A stretch of 64,000 nucleotides of DNA from contig NZ_JADOTW010000001.1 of the NCBI RefSeq assembly GCF_015645095.1, positions 124,001 to 188,000 on the forward strand, written 5' to 3'. The position numbers and the translations under genes are program-made. The notes below the pieces were generated by a model. It ran no database searches, was not told the DNA's origin, and saw only the letters and a list, made by a program, of their open reading frames with translations. Each line of letters begins with the position of its first letter. Position 1 is the stretch's first letter. This stretch comes from Halomonas sp. 328 (GTDB taxonomy: Bacteria; Pseudomonadota; Gammaproteobacteria; Pseudomonadales; Halomonadaceae). Positions 57,020 to 64,000 of this stretch are shown piece after piece.

Positions 57020-59095
57020 ATGAGCCTGACTGTCGCCCTACGGCGTTTGACGGTCCTGGCGCTGACCCTGGCATTCAGCGCCTCGACCCTCGCCACCCCA
57101 GAACCCACCGATGCCCAGCGTCAGGCCGCCGCCGAGGTCGCCGAATCGCTACGCTACAGTCATTATGCCGACGTGAGCCTGGGCAACCAGTGGTCCCGCC
57201 AGGCCTTCCAGCGCTTCCTCGATATCCTCGACTCCCAGCGGGCCTACCTGCTGGAGAGTGACGTGGCCGAGTTTCGCCATCTCGAGACGCGCATGGACGA
57301 CGTGCTCTACGACGGCGAGCTGGAAGCCATCTATGCGCTCTATGACCGCTATCAGGAGCGCCTGGAGCAGCGCCTCGAGTGGATCCTGGCGCGCCTCGAG
57401 GCGGGTCTCGACTTCACCTTCGAGAGCGACGATCGCCTGGAGATCGACCGGGACGAGGCGCCCTGGGCGAGGAGCGAGGCGGAACTCGACGAGCTGTGGC
57501 GCAAGCGCCTCAAGAACGCCGCCCTGACCCAGCTGCTGGCCGGCCAGGACGAAGCGCAGATGCACGACAACCTGCACCAGCGTTATGAGGGGCAGCTCAA
57601 TCGCCTGCGCCAGACCAACGGCGACGACGTCTTCGGCCTCTTCATGGCGGCGGTGACCAGCACCATCGACCCCCATACCGAGTACTTCTCGCCGCGCCAG
57701 GGGGAATCCTTCGATATCCAGATGCGCCTCTCCCTGGAGGGCATCGGTGCCCTGCTCCAGGCCGAGGGCGAGTACGTCAAGGTCTCCAGCCTGGTGCCCG
57801 GTGGCCCCGCCGACAAGTCCGGCCTGCTGGCCCCGGCGGATCGCATCATCGCCGTGGGTCAGGGCGATGATGACGAGGGCGAGATGGTCAATGTGGTCGG
57901 CATGCGTCTGGATGAGGTCGTGGACATGATTCGCGGCCCCAAGGGCTCGGTGGTCCGCCTCGACGTGGTGCCCGCCCAGGCGGTGGACATGACCCGCTCG
58001 CGGATCATCGAGATCACCCGCGATACCGTGGCCCTGGAGGATCAGGCCGCCAGCCGCGAGATCATCGAGCTGAGACGGGATGGCGAGCCGCATCGCATCG
58101 GCGTGATCAGGATTCCCACCTTCTACGTGGACTTCGACGCCTGGCAGGCCGGCGAGAGCAATTACCGCAGCACCACCCGCGACGTGGCTCGCCTGGTTCG
58201 GGAACTCAAGGACGAGGGGGTCGACGGCATCGTCCTGGACTTGCGCAACAACGGCGGCGGCGCCCTCCACGAGGCCAACTCCCTGATCGGCCTGTTTATC
58301 GACCGGGGGCCCACGGTGCAGGTGCGCGATGCCCGCGGGCGCATCAGCCTCTACGGCGACACCGAGAGCGGCACCCTCTATGACGGCCCTCTGGCGGTGC
58401 TGGTCAACCGCCTCTCCGCCTCCGCCTCGGAGATCTTCGCCGGCGCCATCCAGGACTATGGCCGCGGCCTGGTACTCGGCAACCGCACCTTCGGCAAAGG
58501 CACGGTGCAGACCCTCAACGACCTGAGCCACGGCCAGATCAAGCTGACCCGAGCCAAGTTCTACCGCATCTCCGGGGAGAGCACCCAGCACCGCGGCGTG
58601 GACCCCGATATCCTCTTCCCCAGCCTGATCGACCCGGAAGTGATCGGCGAGAGCAGCCTCGACAACGCCCTGGTCTGGGATCAGGTGCGTGCCGTCCAGT
58701 ACCGCAACTATGGCGAGCCCTGGCGCTTTATCGAGGCGCTGCGCGCCGGCCACCAGGAGCGCATCGGCGAGCACCCCAACTTCATCTACCTGCAGAGCCA
58801 GGCGGAGCTGGCCCGGGAGCTGCGCGAGCACCAGACCAGCGTCAGCCTCAACCGGGAGCGGCGCCAGCAGGAACTGGAGGCGCAGGAGGCCCGCCAGCTG
58901 GCCCTGGAGAATGCCCGCCGCGAGGCCCTGGGCCTGGAACTACTGGAGGACTGGGTGGATGCCCGCGGCAATGACGAGGAAGACGATACCCCGGTGGATC
59001 GAGCCGAGGTGGAGGAGTCCGCCGAGATCCTCCTCGACTATGCCCTGCTGATGACCCGGGGCGGCGAGGCCCGGCTAAGCCATAACGACCGTTGA
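57020..59095 (+). CDS. prc: Tail-specific periplasmic protease Prc (Tsp)
   Basis: 691 residues (E. coli Prc 682). Degrades SsrA-tagged and damaged periplasmic proteins and trims PBP3 and MepS, in E. coli with the adaptor NlpI. Signal peptide ending SASTLA; N-terminal helical domain; PDZ domain around residues 230-320 (EGIGALLQAEGEYVKVSSLV); the S41 serine-lysine dyad Ser468 in SASASEIF and Lys493 in RTFGKGTVQ; a long Glu/Arg-rich C-terminal helix. The ATG at 57020 has GGGAG about eleven bases upstream; an ATG at 56984 is possible but lacks spacing for a ribosome site. Confidence 0.95.
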   Translation: MSLTVALRRLTVLALTLAFSASTLATPEPTDAQRQAAAEVAESLRYSHYADVSLGNQWSRQAFQRFLDILDSQRAYLLESDVAEFRHLETRMDDVLYDGELEAIYALYDRYQERLEQRLEWILARLEAGLDFTFESDDRLEIDRDEAPWARSEAELDELWRKRLKNAALTQLLAGQDEAQMHDNLHQRYEGQLNRLRQTNGDDVFGLFMAAVTSTIDPHTEYFSPRQGESFDIQMRLSLEGIGALLQAEGEYVKVSSLVPGGPADKSGLLAPADRIIAVGQGDDDEGEMVNVVGMRLDEVVDMIRGPKGSVVRLDVVPAQAVDMTRSRIIEITRDTVALEDQAASREIIELRRDGEPHRIGVIRIPTFYVDFDAWQAGESNYRSTTRDVARLVRELKDEGVDGIVLDLRNNGGGALHEANSLIGLFIDRGPTVQVRDARGRISLYGDTESGTLYDGPLAVLVNRLSASASEIFAGAIQDYGRGLVLGNRTFGKGTVQTLNDLSHGQIKLTRAKFYRISGESTQHRGVDPDILFPSLIDPEVIGESSLDNALVWDQVRAVQYRNYGEPWRFIEALRAGHQERIGEHPNFIYLQSQAELARELREHQTSVSLNRERRQQELEAQEARQLALENARREALGLELLEDWVDARGNDEEDDTPVDRAEVEESAEILLDYALLMTRGGEARLSHNDR

Positions 59096-59101
59096 CCCCC
59101 A

Positions 59102-59127
59102 CCGCGGGCCCCGACCGGGGCCCGCGG
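59102..59127 (+). terminator. Terminator after prc
   Basis: 11-bp stem CCGCGGGCCCC/GGGGCCCGCGG with a GACC loop, followed by CGTTTCT. Six bases beyond the prc stop. Confidence 0.7.
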
Positions 59128-59143
59128 CGTTTCTGGCCGACAT

Positions 59144-59169
59144 AAAAAACCCGCTGCCGAGGCAGCGGG
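59144..59169 (-). terminator. Rho-independent terminator after fliA
   Basis: On the minus strand a 9-bp stem CCCGCTGCC/GGCAGCGGG with a minimal TC linker is followed by TTTTTT. It ends the flhF-fliA transcript. Confidence 0.85.
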
Positions 59170-59227
59170 AGGTCTAGGGAAATCGTGGGCCAGCGGCCCG
59201 ATGGTGTAGCGCCCTGCGACGCCATGC

Positions 59228-59926
59228 CTACTCTTCGGCGAGACGTGCTCTTAAGCGGCCGATGGCCTGGCTATGCAGCTGGCAGACCCGGGATTCGGTG
59301 ACGCCAAGGACGGCGCCGATCTCCTTGAGGTTGAGTTCCTCTTGATAATAGAGCGCCATCAGCAGCTTCTCCCGCTCCGGCAGGGCCTCGATGCCCGCCA
59401 CCAGGCGCTCGCGTCGCTCGCCGCCCAGCAGGGCCAGGAAGGGCGAGGCGCCCTCCTCCTCGGCGCTGGGCTCCTGGCCCTCCGCCACCAGTTCCTCGAA
59501 GGGCAGCAGGTGGCCGTTGTTGGTGTCCCCCAGCAGCTGGTGGTAGATGTCGAGATCGATCTCCAGGTCCTCGGCGATCTCGCGCTCCTCCGGGGGACGC
59601 CCCAACTGCTGCTCCAGGCGCCGGATACTGGCGTCCAGGGCCCGGGCATTGCGCCGCACGCTGCGCGGCAGCCAGTCGCGGCTACGCAGCTCGTCGATCA
59701 TGGCGCCGCGAATTCGCTGGCTGGCGAAGGTGGTAAAAGTGGCCCCCGCCGAGGCGTCATAGCGCCCCATGGCGTCCAGCAGCCCCATCATTCCCGCCTG
59801 GATAAGATCATCCAGCTCGATGCCCGCCGGCAGCCGTACCTGCAGGGCCAGGGCCTGACGCCTTACCACCGGCAGATACTGCTCGACGAGTGCACCCTGA
59901 TCGATCTTGCCCTGTGCCGTGTACAT
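59228..59926 (-). CDS. fliA: Flagellar sigma factor FliA (sigma-28)
   Basis: 232 residues (E. coli 239). Directs RNA polymerase to late flagellar promoters. Region 2 ELDDLIQAGMMGLLDAMGRY and FTTFASQRIRGAMIDELRSR, region 3 with RPPEEREIAEDLEID, and region 4 LPEREKLLMALYYQEELNLK plus the helix-turn-helix LGVTESRVCQLHSQA. Start MYTAQGKIDQG was chosen for homology and a purine-rich GAGGCGAGG site. No flgM anti-sigma gene lies in view. Last gene of the flhA-flhF-(flhG-like)-flhE-fliA run. Confidence 0.96.
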   Translation of the reverse strand: MYTAQGKIDQGALVEQYLPVVRRQALALQVRLPAGIELDDLIQAGMMGLLDAMGRYDASAGATFTTFASQRIRGAMIDELRSRDWLPRSVRRNARALDASIRRLEQQLGRPPEEREIAEDLEIDLDIYHQLLGDTNNGHLLPFEELVAEGQEPSAEEEGASPFLALLGGERRERLVAGIEALPEREKLLMALYYQEELNLKEIGAVLGVTESRVCQLHSQAIGRLRARLAEE

Positions 59927-60067
59927 GCCTCGCCTCGAACTGGAAGGTCGTTTCACCCGGTCGACGGAGTCGACCGACCCTCTCCTATTATTGGGGTCCA
60001 GTCGCCGCGGGAAGGCGGGAATAGGCGTCGAATCCGCGGGCTATTCGCGGCAACTCATCGCCGCGTC

Positions 60068-60457
60068 TCAGCGATAGTCGATGATCAACTGGATACCCCC
60101 CAGACTCAGGGCCCCACGCTGCCCCTCGGGAAGCCGGCCATGGAGCCGCAGTGGGCGGTCCGCCGGTGCCCCGGCCAGCCCCTCGCTGATGCCGCGGGGC
60201 CCGGTCAGCGGCATGCAGCGCTCGGCCTGACAGAGACGCAGGGGCGGCAACGCGCCCACCGGCGACTCGAGGCGCCAGCGCACCCGAGTGATCTCGGCCC
60301 CCGACGCCACCCCGGGGGGCGCCTGGATCGGCGCCGAGACCGTATCGCGACCGACGACACTGAGCCGCAGCGGCGGTGGCTCGGCGACCCAGCTGCCGGC
60401 GGCGACGGCCTGGCCGGCGAGAAGCAGGAGGAACAGCGCCACCGGCCAGCGCCTCAT
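60068..60457 (-). CDS. flhE: Periplasmic flagellar protein FlhE
   Basis: 129 residues, the size of enterobacterial FlhE (130). A signal peptide (PVALFLLLLAGQAVA) precedes a small beta-sandwich with the family Cys pair in LRLCQAERCMPL and the C-terminal GGIQLIIDYR. FlhE affects swarming and prevents proton leakage through the export gate in Salmonella. In enterics it follows flhBA; here it is placed after the flhG-like gene, overlapping its stop by ATGA, and before fliA. The assignment is by motif and size, so moderate confidence. Confidence 0.78.
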   Translation of the reverse strand: MRRWPVALFLLLLAGQAVAAGSWVAEPPPLRLSVVGRDTVSAPIQAPPGVASGAEITRVRWRLESPVGALPPLRLCQAERCMPLTGPRGISEGLAGAPADRPLRLHGRLPEGQRGALSLGGIQLIIDYR

Positions 60458-61272
60458 GGGGTGATCACCAGCAACTCGATACCCAGCCCCTCGGCCACCC
60501 CGGCGAGGTTATCCGCCAGGCCGCGCCGCGAGCGCAGCCCCGGCACCAGCAACAACAGGCGCCGGGGCCCGGGCTGGCGGCTCAGGGCCCTCAGCAACCG
60601 ATAGCCGCGACGGAAGGCCTCGGGACCCGGCGTGACCCAGAGCGCCCAGTAGCCGCTGGCGGGATGACGCGACACCGCCTCCAGGGCCACCGGTGTGACC
60701 TCCCAGTCGTCGGGCCGCCCCACCCAGCGCTGGCCCCGGCCGGCCCAGGTGGCCAGCAGCCGTCGGGCCCTGGGCGGCTCATCAGCGGCGAGCCCCAACA
60801 CCCGCAGTCGACGCTGCGCCTGGAGCCGCGGCCTCGCGGCCGGCCTCCCGCCGGGAGATACCCGATCGCGGGGCTGGCCCTGGGCCGGGCTCGACGGGGG
60901 TGCTGTCACGCCCCCCTCTGCCGCGACCGGCTCCCCCCGGCCGCTCGCTGCCAGGGCTCGCTCCTCCCGGGCGATCTCGACCAGTGCCCTGGCGATCGCC
61001 GTTTCCCGGTCGTCCGCCGCCTCGCCCACGATGCCCGCCGTGACCTCCTCGGCAGGCGTCGCGGGCCGGGGCTTCGACGTCTCGGCCGCTTCGGCGAGCG
61101 CCATCTCCCTCAGCGTCCTGGCGATGGCGGTCTCCCGATCGTCCGTAGCGTCGCCCTCGACGGAGCGCCGCGCCTCATCCGTCGCCATGGCATGCGGCTC
61201 TTGGCCATCCTCGGCACCGCGTCCCTGGGCCTCGGCCCAGCGTCTCAGCCCCTGGGCCTGATCGGCGCTCAT
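60454..61272 (-). CDS. FlhG-like protein with DQAxxLR motif but no Walker A (degenerate MinD-type)
   Basis: 272 residues, filling the position that FlhG holds between flhF and fliA. The N-terminus begins MSADQAQGLRRWAEAQ, an exact DQAxxLR, the short motif with which FlhG stimulates the FlhF GTPase. A Pro/Ala/Glu-rich linker follows, with a repeated segment DDRETAIAR at residues 44-52 and 87-95, each continuing as a charged helix. The C-terminal 120 residues start RRLRVLGLAADEPPRARRLL where MinD proteins have GGKGGVGKT; no P-loop is present. WALWVTPGPEAFRRGYRLLR then resembles the TTPEPTSLTDAYALIK strand-helix of FlhG. I infer a FlhG descendant that lost ATP binding. Overlaps flhE (ATGA) and starts 22 bases after flhF. 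Confidence 0.7.
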   Translation of the reverse strand: MSADQAQGLRRWAEAQGRGAEDGQEPHAMATDEARRSVEGDATDDRETAIARTLREMALAEAAETSKPRPATPAEEVTAGIVGEAADDRETAIARALVEIAREERALAASGRGEPVAAEGGVTAPPSSPAQGQPRDRVSPGGRPAARPRLQAQRRLRVLGLAADEPPRARRLLATWAGRGQRWVGRPDDWEVTPVALEAVSRHPASGYWALWVTPGPEAFRRGYRLLRALSRQPGPRRLLLLVPGLRSRRGLADNLAGVAEGLGIELLVITP

Positions 61273-61294
61273 GCTCCTTGCTCCTCGATACGGC

Positions 61295-63913
61295 TCACCG
61301 CGACTCCTCCAGTCCCAGGGTCAGGCCACGCAGCGCCTCGCGCGCCGCCAGCAGTTGTAACAGGCCATCCAGGAGCCGACCGGCGCTGCGCGTGCGGCGC
61401 CCCCCCTGCAGGGCCAAGAGCTCGCCGCGCAGGTCCAGGGCCCAGGGCGCCTCGCTCTGCTCCAGGCCGAGGGCCAGGCCCGCCAGGCCGGCGGCCAGGG
61501 TCAGGCGCAGCTGGGGCTCCAGGGCCTCGAGCCCCGCCTCCGGCAGCTGCTGCCAGGCGCGTCGGGTCAGGCGCTCCAGGGACTCCAGGGCCAGCTGATG
61601 GCGCAGCAGCTCCAGGGCATCCCACTCCAGCCAGGCCGGCGAGAGCCAGTAGCGCTGCCCCAGCGGGCGGCCGGCATCATCCTTGAGCACCCCGAGCCAG
61701 GCCCAGAGGGCGCGATCCTCCTGGCGACGACTGCCCGCCGGCGCGGCGGCCACCGGGAGCTGGCACAATTCGAGGCTCGCCGGCCCCTGGCGATGGCGAC
61801 AGGGCAGCGGCGTCAACGCTTCGCCCTGCCCGGTCAGGTCGCCCAGGGCCAGGCGCTCGCCCCGATGCCAGACCCGGGTGCTGCCCGAGGCCTGGGCCAG
61901 CCAGGGGTGGACCCGCTCGCCCAGCCAGTCCCAGGCCTCGCGGCTGGGTAACCCGGGCAGCAGGTGGGCGGCGACGCCCAGGTCGTCGGCCCAGGCCAGA
62001 CGCTCTTGCTCGTCGGCGGGCTGGCGATGCTGCAGGCTGGGCAGACCCAGGCCGAGCCCCCGGTCATCCAGGCGCAGGTCGGGCTGGCGCCAGCCCTGGG
62101 CCTGGGGACGCCGCCGCGCCCAGCGCATCAGCGCCCGAGGCGAGGCCGTCTCCCGCTCCCAGAGGCGCTCCAGGGCTTCGGCCTGTCGGTCCAGGGGCAG
62201 GCCAGCCGCCTGCCAGGCCTCGGCCAGGGGCTGGAAGGTGGGCAAGGCCGCTTGCAGGCGCTGCCAGGCGGCGCCGAGGGCGCGACTCTGCCCCGCCAGG
62301 CCCCGAGACCAACCGGCCAGCCGCGGCAGCTCCGCCGCCACTCGCCCATTGCTGGGCGAGGCCTCGGCATTCTCGAGGGCCGCTTCCACCAGGGCCAGGC
62401 CATCGGCCCGGGCCATGTCTTCGGGTACCTGCTGGCCATGGCAGACGAAGTTGAGGCGCAGGCCATGGCGGATCAGCGCATCGAGCAGCGGCCCGAGCCG
62501 CGCCGCCTCGTCCTGCTTGGTGAGGATCACCTCCTCGAGGCGCGCCCCCGCCGCCTGGGCGGCGCGGCGGTAGGTGAGCACGATCTCCTCCAGGGTCTCC
62601 CCCTGGCTGGTGGCGCTGAGCATCAGCATCAGGCGCACCCGGCGCTCCCCCTCCTGGAGTCGTGCCACCTGATCCACCAGGCGCTGGTCGCGCTGGCTCA
62701 TGCCGACGGTATCGATGATCACCAGGGCCTTGTCGGCCAGGCGCTCGAGCAGCCCCTCCAGGGGCGTCTCGGCGTCCAGGGCGTGTACCTCCACGCCGAG
62801 GATATCGGCGTAGATGCGCAGCTGCTCATGGGCGCCGATGCGGTAGCTGTCGGTGGTCACCAGGGCCAGCCCCTCGGGGCCATGGCGCATCACGTAACGG
62901 GCCGCCAGCTTGGCGGTGGTGGTGGTCTTGCCGACCCCGGTGGGCCCGACCAGGGCCAGCACGCCGCCCTCGGCAAACAGGCTCGCCTCGTCCTCCCGGG
63001 TGGTCAGCCGCGCCGCCAGGCTGCGCCTGAGCCAGGCCTGCACCGGCGCCGCCTCGGCCTCTTCCAGGGCCAGTTCGGTGGGCAGGCTGGCCAGCAGCTC
63101 GCTGGTCAGGGCATGGCCGAAACCGGCCCCCACCAGTTGGCGCTGCAGCCCCTGCAGGGCCCCGGGTCGCCCCTCCCGGGCCGGCGGCTCCCGGGTCAGC
63201 AGCTGGCGCATATCCTGCACCTCGCTCAGCAGCCGCTGGCTCAGGGCGATAAAGTCGGCCTCGTTGCCGGCCGACTGAGCCGGGTCGCCCTCCCCAGCGG
63301 CCGGCCTCGGGGCCGCTTGATCAGTGACCGGTCTCGGGGCCGGATCATCGGCGACCGGCTTGGGAAGCGACGCCGGGGCGGGCTCCGGGACGAGTCCGTC
63401 GTCGGGCTGATAGGCGGCCCGGGCGCGGCTTAGCGGGCGGGGTGGCGGCGTCTCGTGATTCGGCGCGGTATCGCCCAGCGAAAAGGACGTCGCATCCGCA
63501 GTCTCAGTCAGGCTGACGCCATGACGCGCCGCTAGCGCTTGCGCAGAATCAGCCGCGGAGCCCCGCGCTGCCGGACTCGACGCCGGCGTTTCGGAGAGGC
63601 TAACGCCATGACGGGCAGCCAGGGCCTGGGCGAAGCTCGCGGGGCTGCGCCCGGCGGGCAGGCTAAAGCCGGTCTCCGGCTCGGCATCCCCCGGCCACCC
63701 CGGGGATGCCGGCGGCTGCGGGGCGCGCGCCTGCTGCGCGGGCTGGCCCTCGGCGGCGTCCTGGCGGGCCGCCTCGGCCTCCGCCATGGCCAGGATCTCG
63801 ATGCCCTCGTCGGTGCGTCGATTGGCCAGGATCAGGGCGTCATCGCCGAGGGCGCTGCGCACCCGGCGCATCGCCTCGCGCACATTGGCGCCCAAGAAGC
63901 GGGTCACGCTCAT
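61295..63913 (-). CDS. flhF: FlhF SRP-type GTPase with about 360-residue C-terminal extension
   Basis: 872 residues, roughly twice the usual 400-500. FlhF sets the site and number of flagella at the membrane. N-terminal B-domain start MSVTRFLGANVREAMRRVR, then a low-complexity Pro/Ala linker that contains a 14-residue repeat, AQALAARHGVSLxET, twice (about residues 93-137). The NG domain spans about 230-500 with Walker A GPTGVGKTTTT near residue 323, TTDSYRIGAHEQLRIYA, IIDTVGMSQRDQRL (the family usually has DTAG) and LTKQDEAARLG (usually TKLDE). Ordinary FlhF ends after HGQQVPEDMARAD; here about 360 further residues follow, rich in Trp, Leu and Arg, without a recognised domain. Stop-start overlap with flhA. 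Confidence 0.88.
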   Translation of the reverse strand: MSVTRFLGANVREAMRRVRSALGDDALILANRRTDEGIEILAMAEAEAARQDAAEGQPAQQARAPQPPASPGWPGDAEPETGFSLPAGRSPASFAQALAARHGVSLSETPASSPAARGSAADSAQALAARHGVSLTETADATSFSLGDTAPNHETPPPRPLSRARAAYQPDDGLVPEPAPASLPKPVADDPAPRPVTDQAAPRPAAGEGDPAQSAGNEADFIALSQRLLSEVQDMRQLLTREPPAREGRPGALQGLQRQLVGAGFGHALTSELLASLPTELALEEAEAAPVQAWLRRSLAARLTTREDEASLFAEGGVLALVGPTGVGKTTTTAKLAARYVMRHGPEGLALVTTDSYRIGAHEQLRIYADILGVEVHALDAETPLEGLLERLADKALVIIDTVGMSQRDQRLVDQVARLQEGERRVRLMLMLSATSQGETLEEIVLTYRRAAQAAGARLEEVILTKQDEAARLGPLLDALIRHGLRLNFVCHGQQVPEDMARADGLALVEAALENAEASPSNGRVAAELPRLAGWSRGLAGQSRALGAAWQRLQAALPTFQPLAEAWQAAGLPLDRQAEALERLWERETASPRALMRWARRRPQAQGWRQPDLRLDDRGLGLGLPSLQHRQPADEQERLAWADDLGVAAHLLPGLPSREAWDWLGERVHPWLAQASGSTRVWHRGERLALGDLTGQGEALTPLPCRHRQGPASLELCQLPVAAAPAGSRRQEDRALWAWLGVLKDDAGRPLGQRYWLSPAWLEWDALELLRHQLALESLERLTRRAWQQLPEAGLEALEPQLRLTLAAGLAGLALGLEQSEAPWALDLRGELLALQGGRRTRSAGRLLDGLLQLLAAREALRGLTLGLEESR

Positions 63914-64000
63914 CCATTACCTCCCACCAGGCTGGTCACTCTCAGGGTGCGGTCATCGGGAATCTCGGCCTGGGACATCACCACCAGGTGGCGCAGGCGC
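63910..64000 (-). CDS. flhA: Flagellar export gate protein FlhA, last 29 residues
   Basis: Partial: the gene continues beyond the right edge. The minus strand encodes RLRHLVVMSQAEIPDDRTLR followed by VTSLVGGNG and a TGA that overlaps the flhF ATG (ATGA). The EIPDDR tail is the conserved FlhA C-terminus. FlhA is the nonameric cytoplasmic ring and membrane part of the flagellar type III export gate. Confidence 0.85.
   Translation of the reverse strand, partial: RLRHLVVMSQAEIPDDRTLRVTSLVGGNG

Overview
The window is a high-GC gammaproteobacterial chromosome segment that reads as Halomonadaceae (Halomonas or a close relative). Two housekeeping blocks keep the Pseudomonas-type order: pmbA-darP-tldD-yhdP-rng-maf-mreDCB-gatCAB, and hemA-prfA-prmC divergent from TPR lipoprotein-lolB-ispE-tRNA-Gln-prs-rplY-pth-ychF. 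Between them lies a roughly 22-kb polyamine-catabolism region. The right end is a flagellar gene block. No prophage, insertion sequence or CRISPR array was seen. Both ends cut genes: barA/gacS on the left and flhA on the right.

Layout. 0-2 kb: C-terminus of a BarA/GacS hybrid kinase, then pdxJ. 2-17.5 kb: TldD/TldE protease, the envelope factor YhdP, RNase G, Maf, the MreBCD rod-shape complex and the GatCAB amidotransferase. 17.5-39 kb: a PuuR-like regulator, a secreted Gly-rich protein, a tautomerase, puuC-spuC-puuD divergent from puuA, an NhaC-type antiporter, a glycine-zipper protein, a DAO-GcvT flavoenzyme, puuB, and a six-gene unit puuB2-puuA2-potFGHI. 39.8-51.9 kb: moeB, lrp, prmC, prfA and hemA on one strand; TPR lipoprotein, lolB, ispE, tRNA-Gln, prs, rplY, pth and ychF on the other. 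52-55.4 kb: a DUF1656/HlyD/FUSC efflux operon, then tRNA-Met. 55.6-64 kb: apeB, prc, then the minus-strand run flhA-flhF-(flhG-like)-flhE-fliA.

How the genes work together. PotFGHI would import putrescine or spermidine. Two glutamylpolyamine synthetases, two FAD oxidases, one aldehyde dehydrogenase and one gamma-glutamyl-GABA hydrolase form the glutamylated pathway to GABA. A SpuC-type aminotransferase offers a transamination route in the same operon as puuC and puuD. Leaders of this regulon carry CAACAAC tracts that match the Hfq/Crc catabolite-activity motif.

Most unusual points. (1) FlhF is about twice the normal length, and the slot of the MinD-like ATPase FlhG holds a 272-residue protein that keeps the DQAxxLR FlhF-activating motif but has lost the P-loop. 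This looks like a rewired flagellar placement/number switch. (2) mreC appears to start at AUC. (3) Dispersed intergenic repeat families with inverted ends occur in several copies. Function calls come from reading motifs and gene order only; no database search was run.
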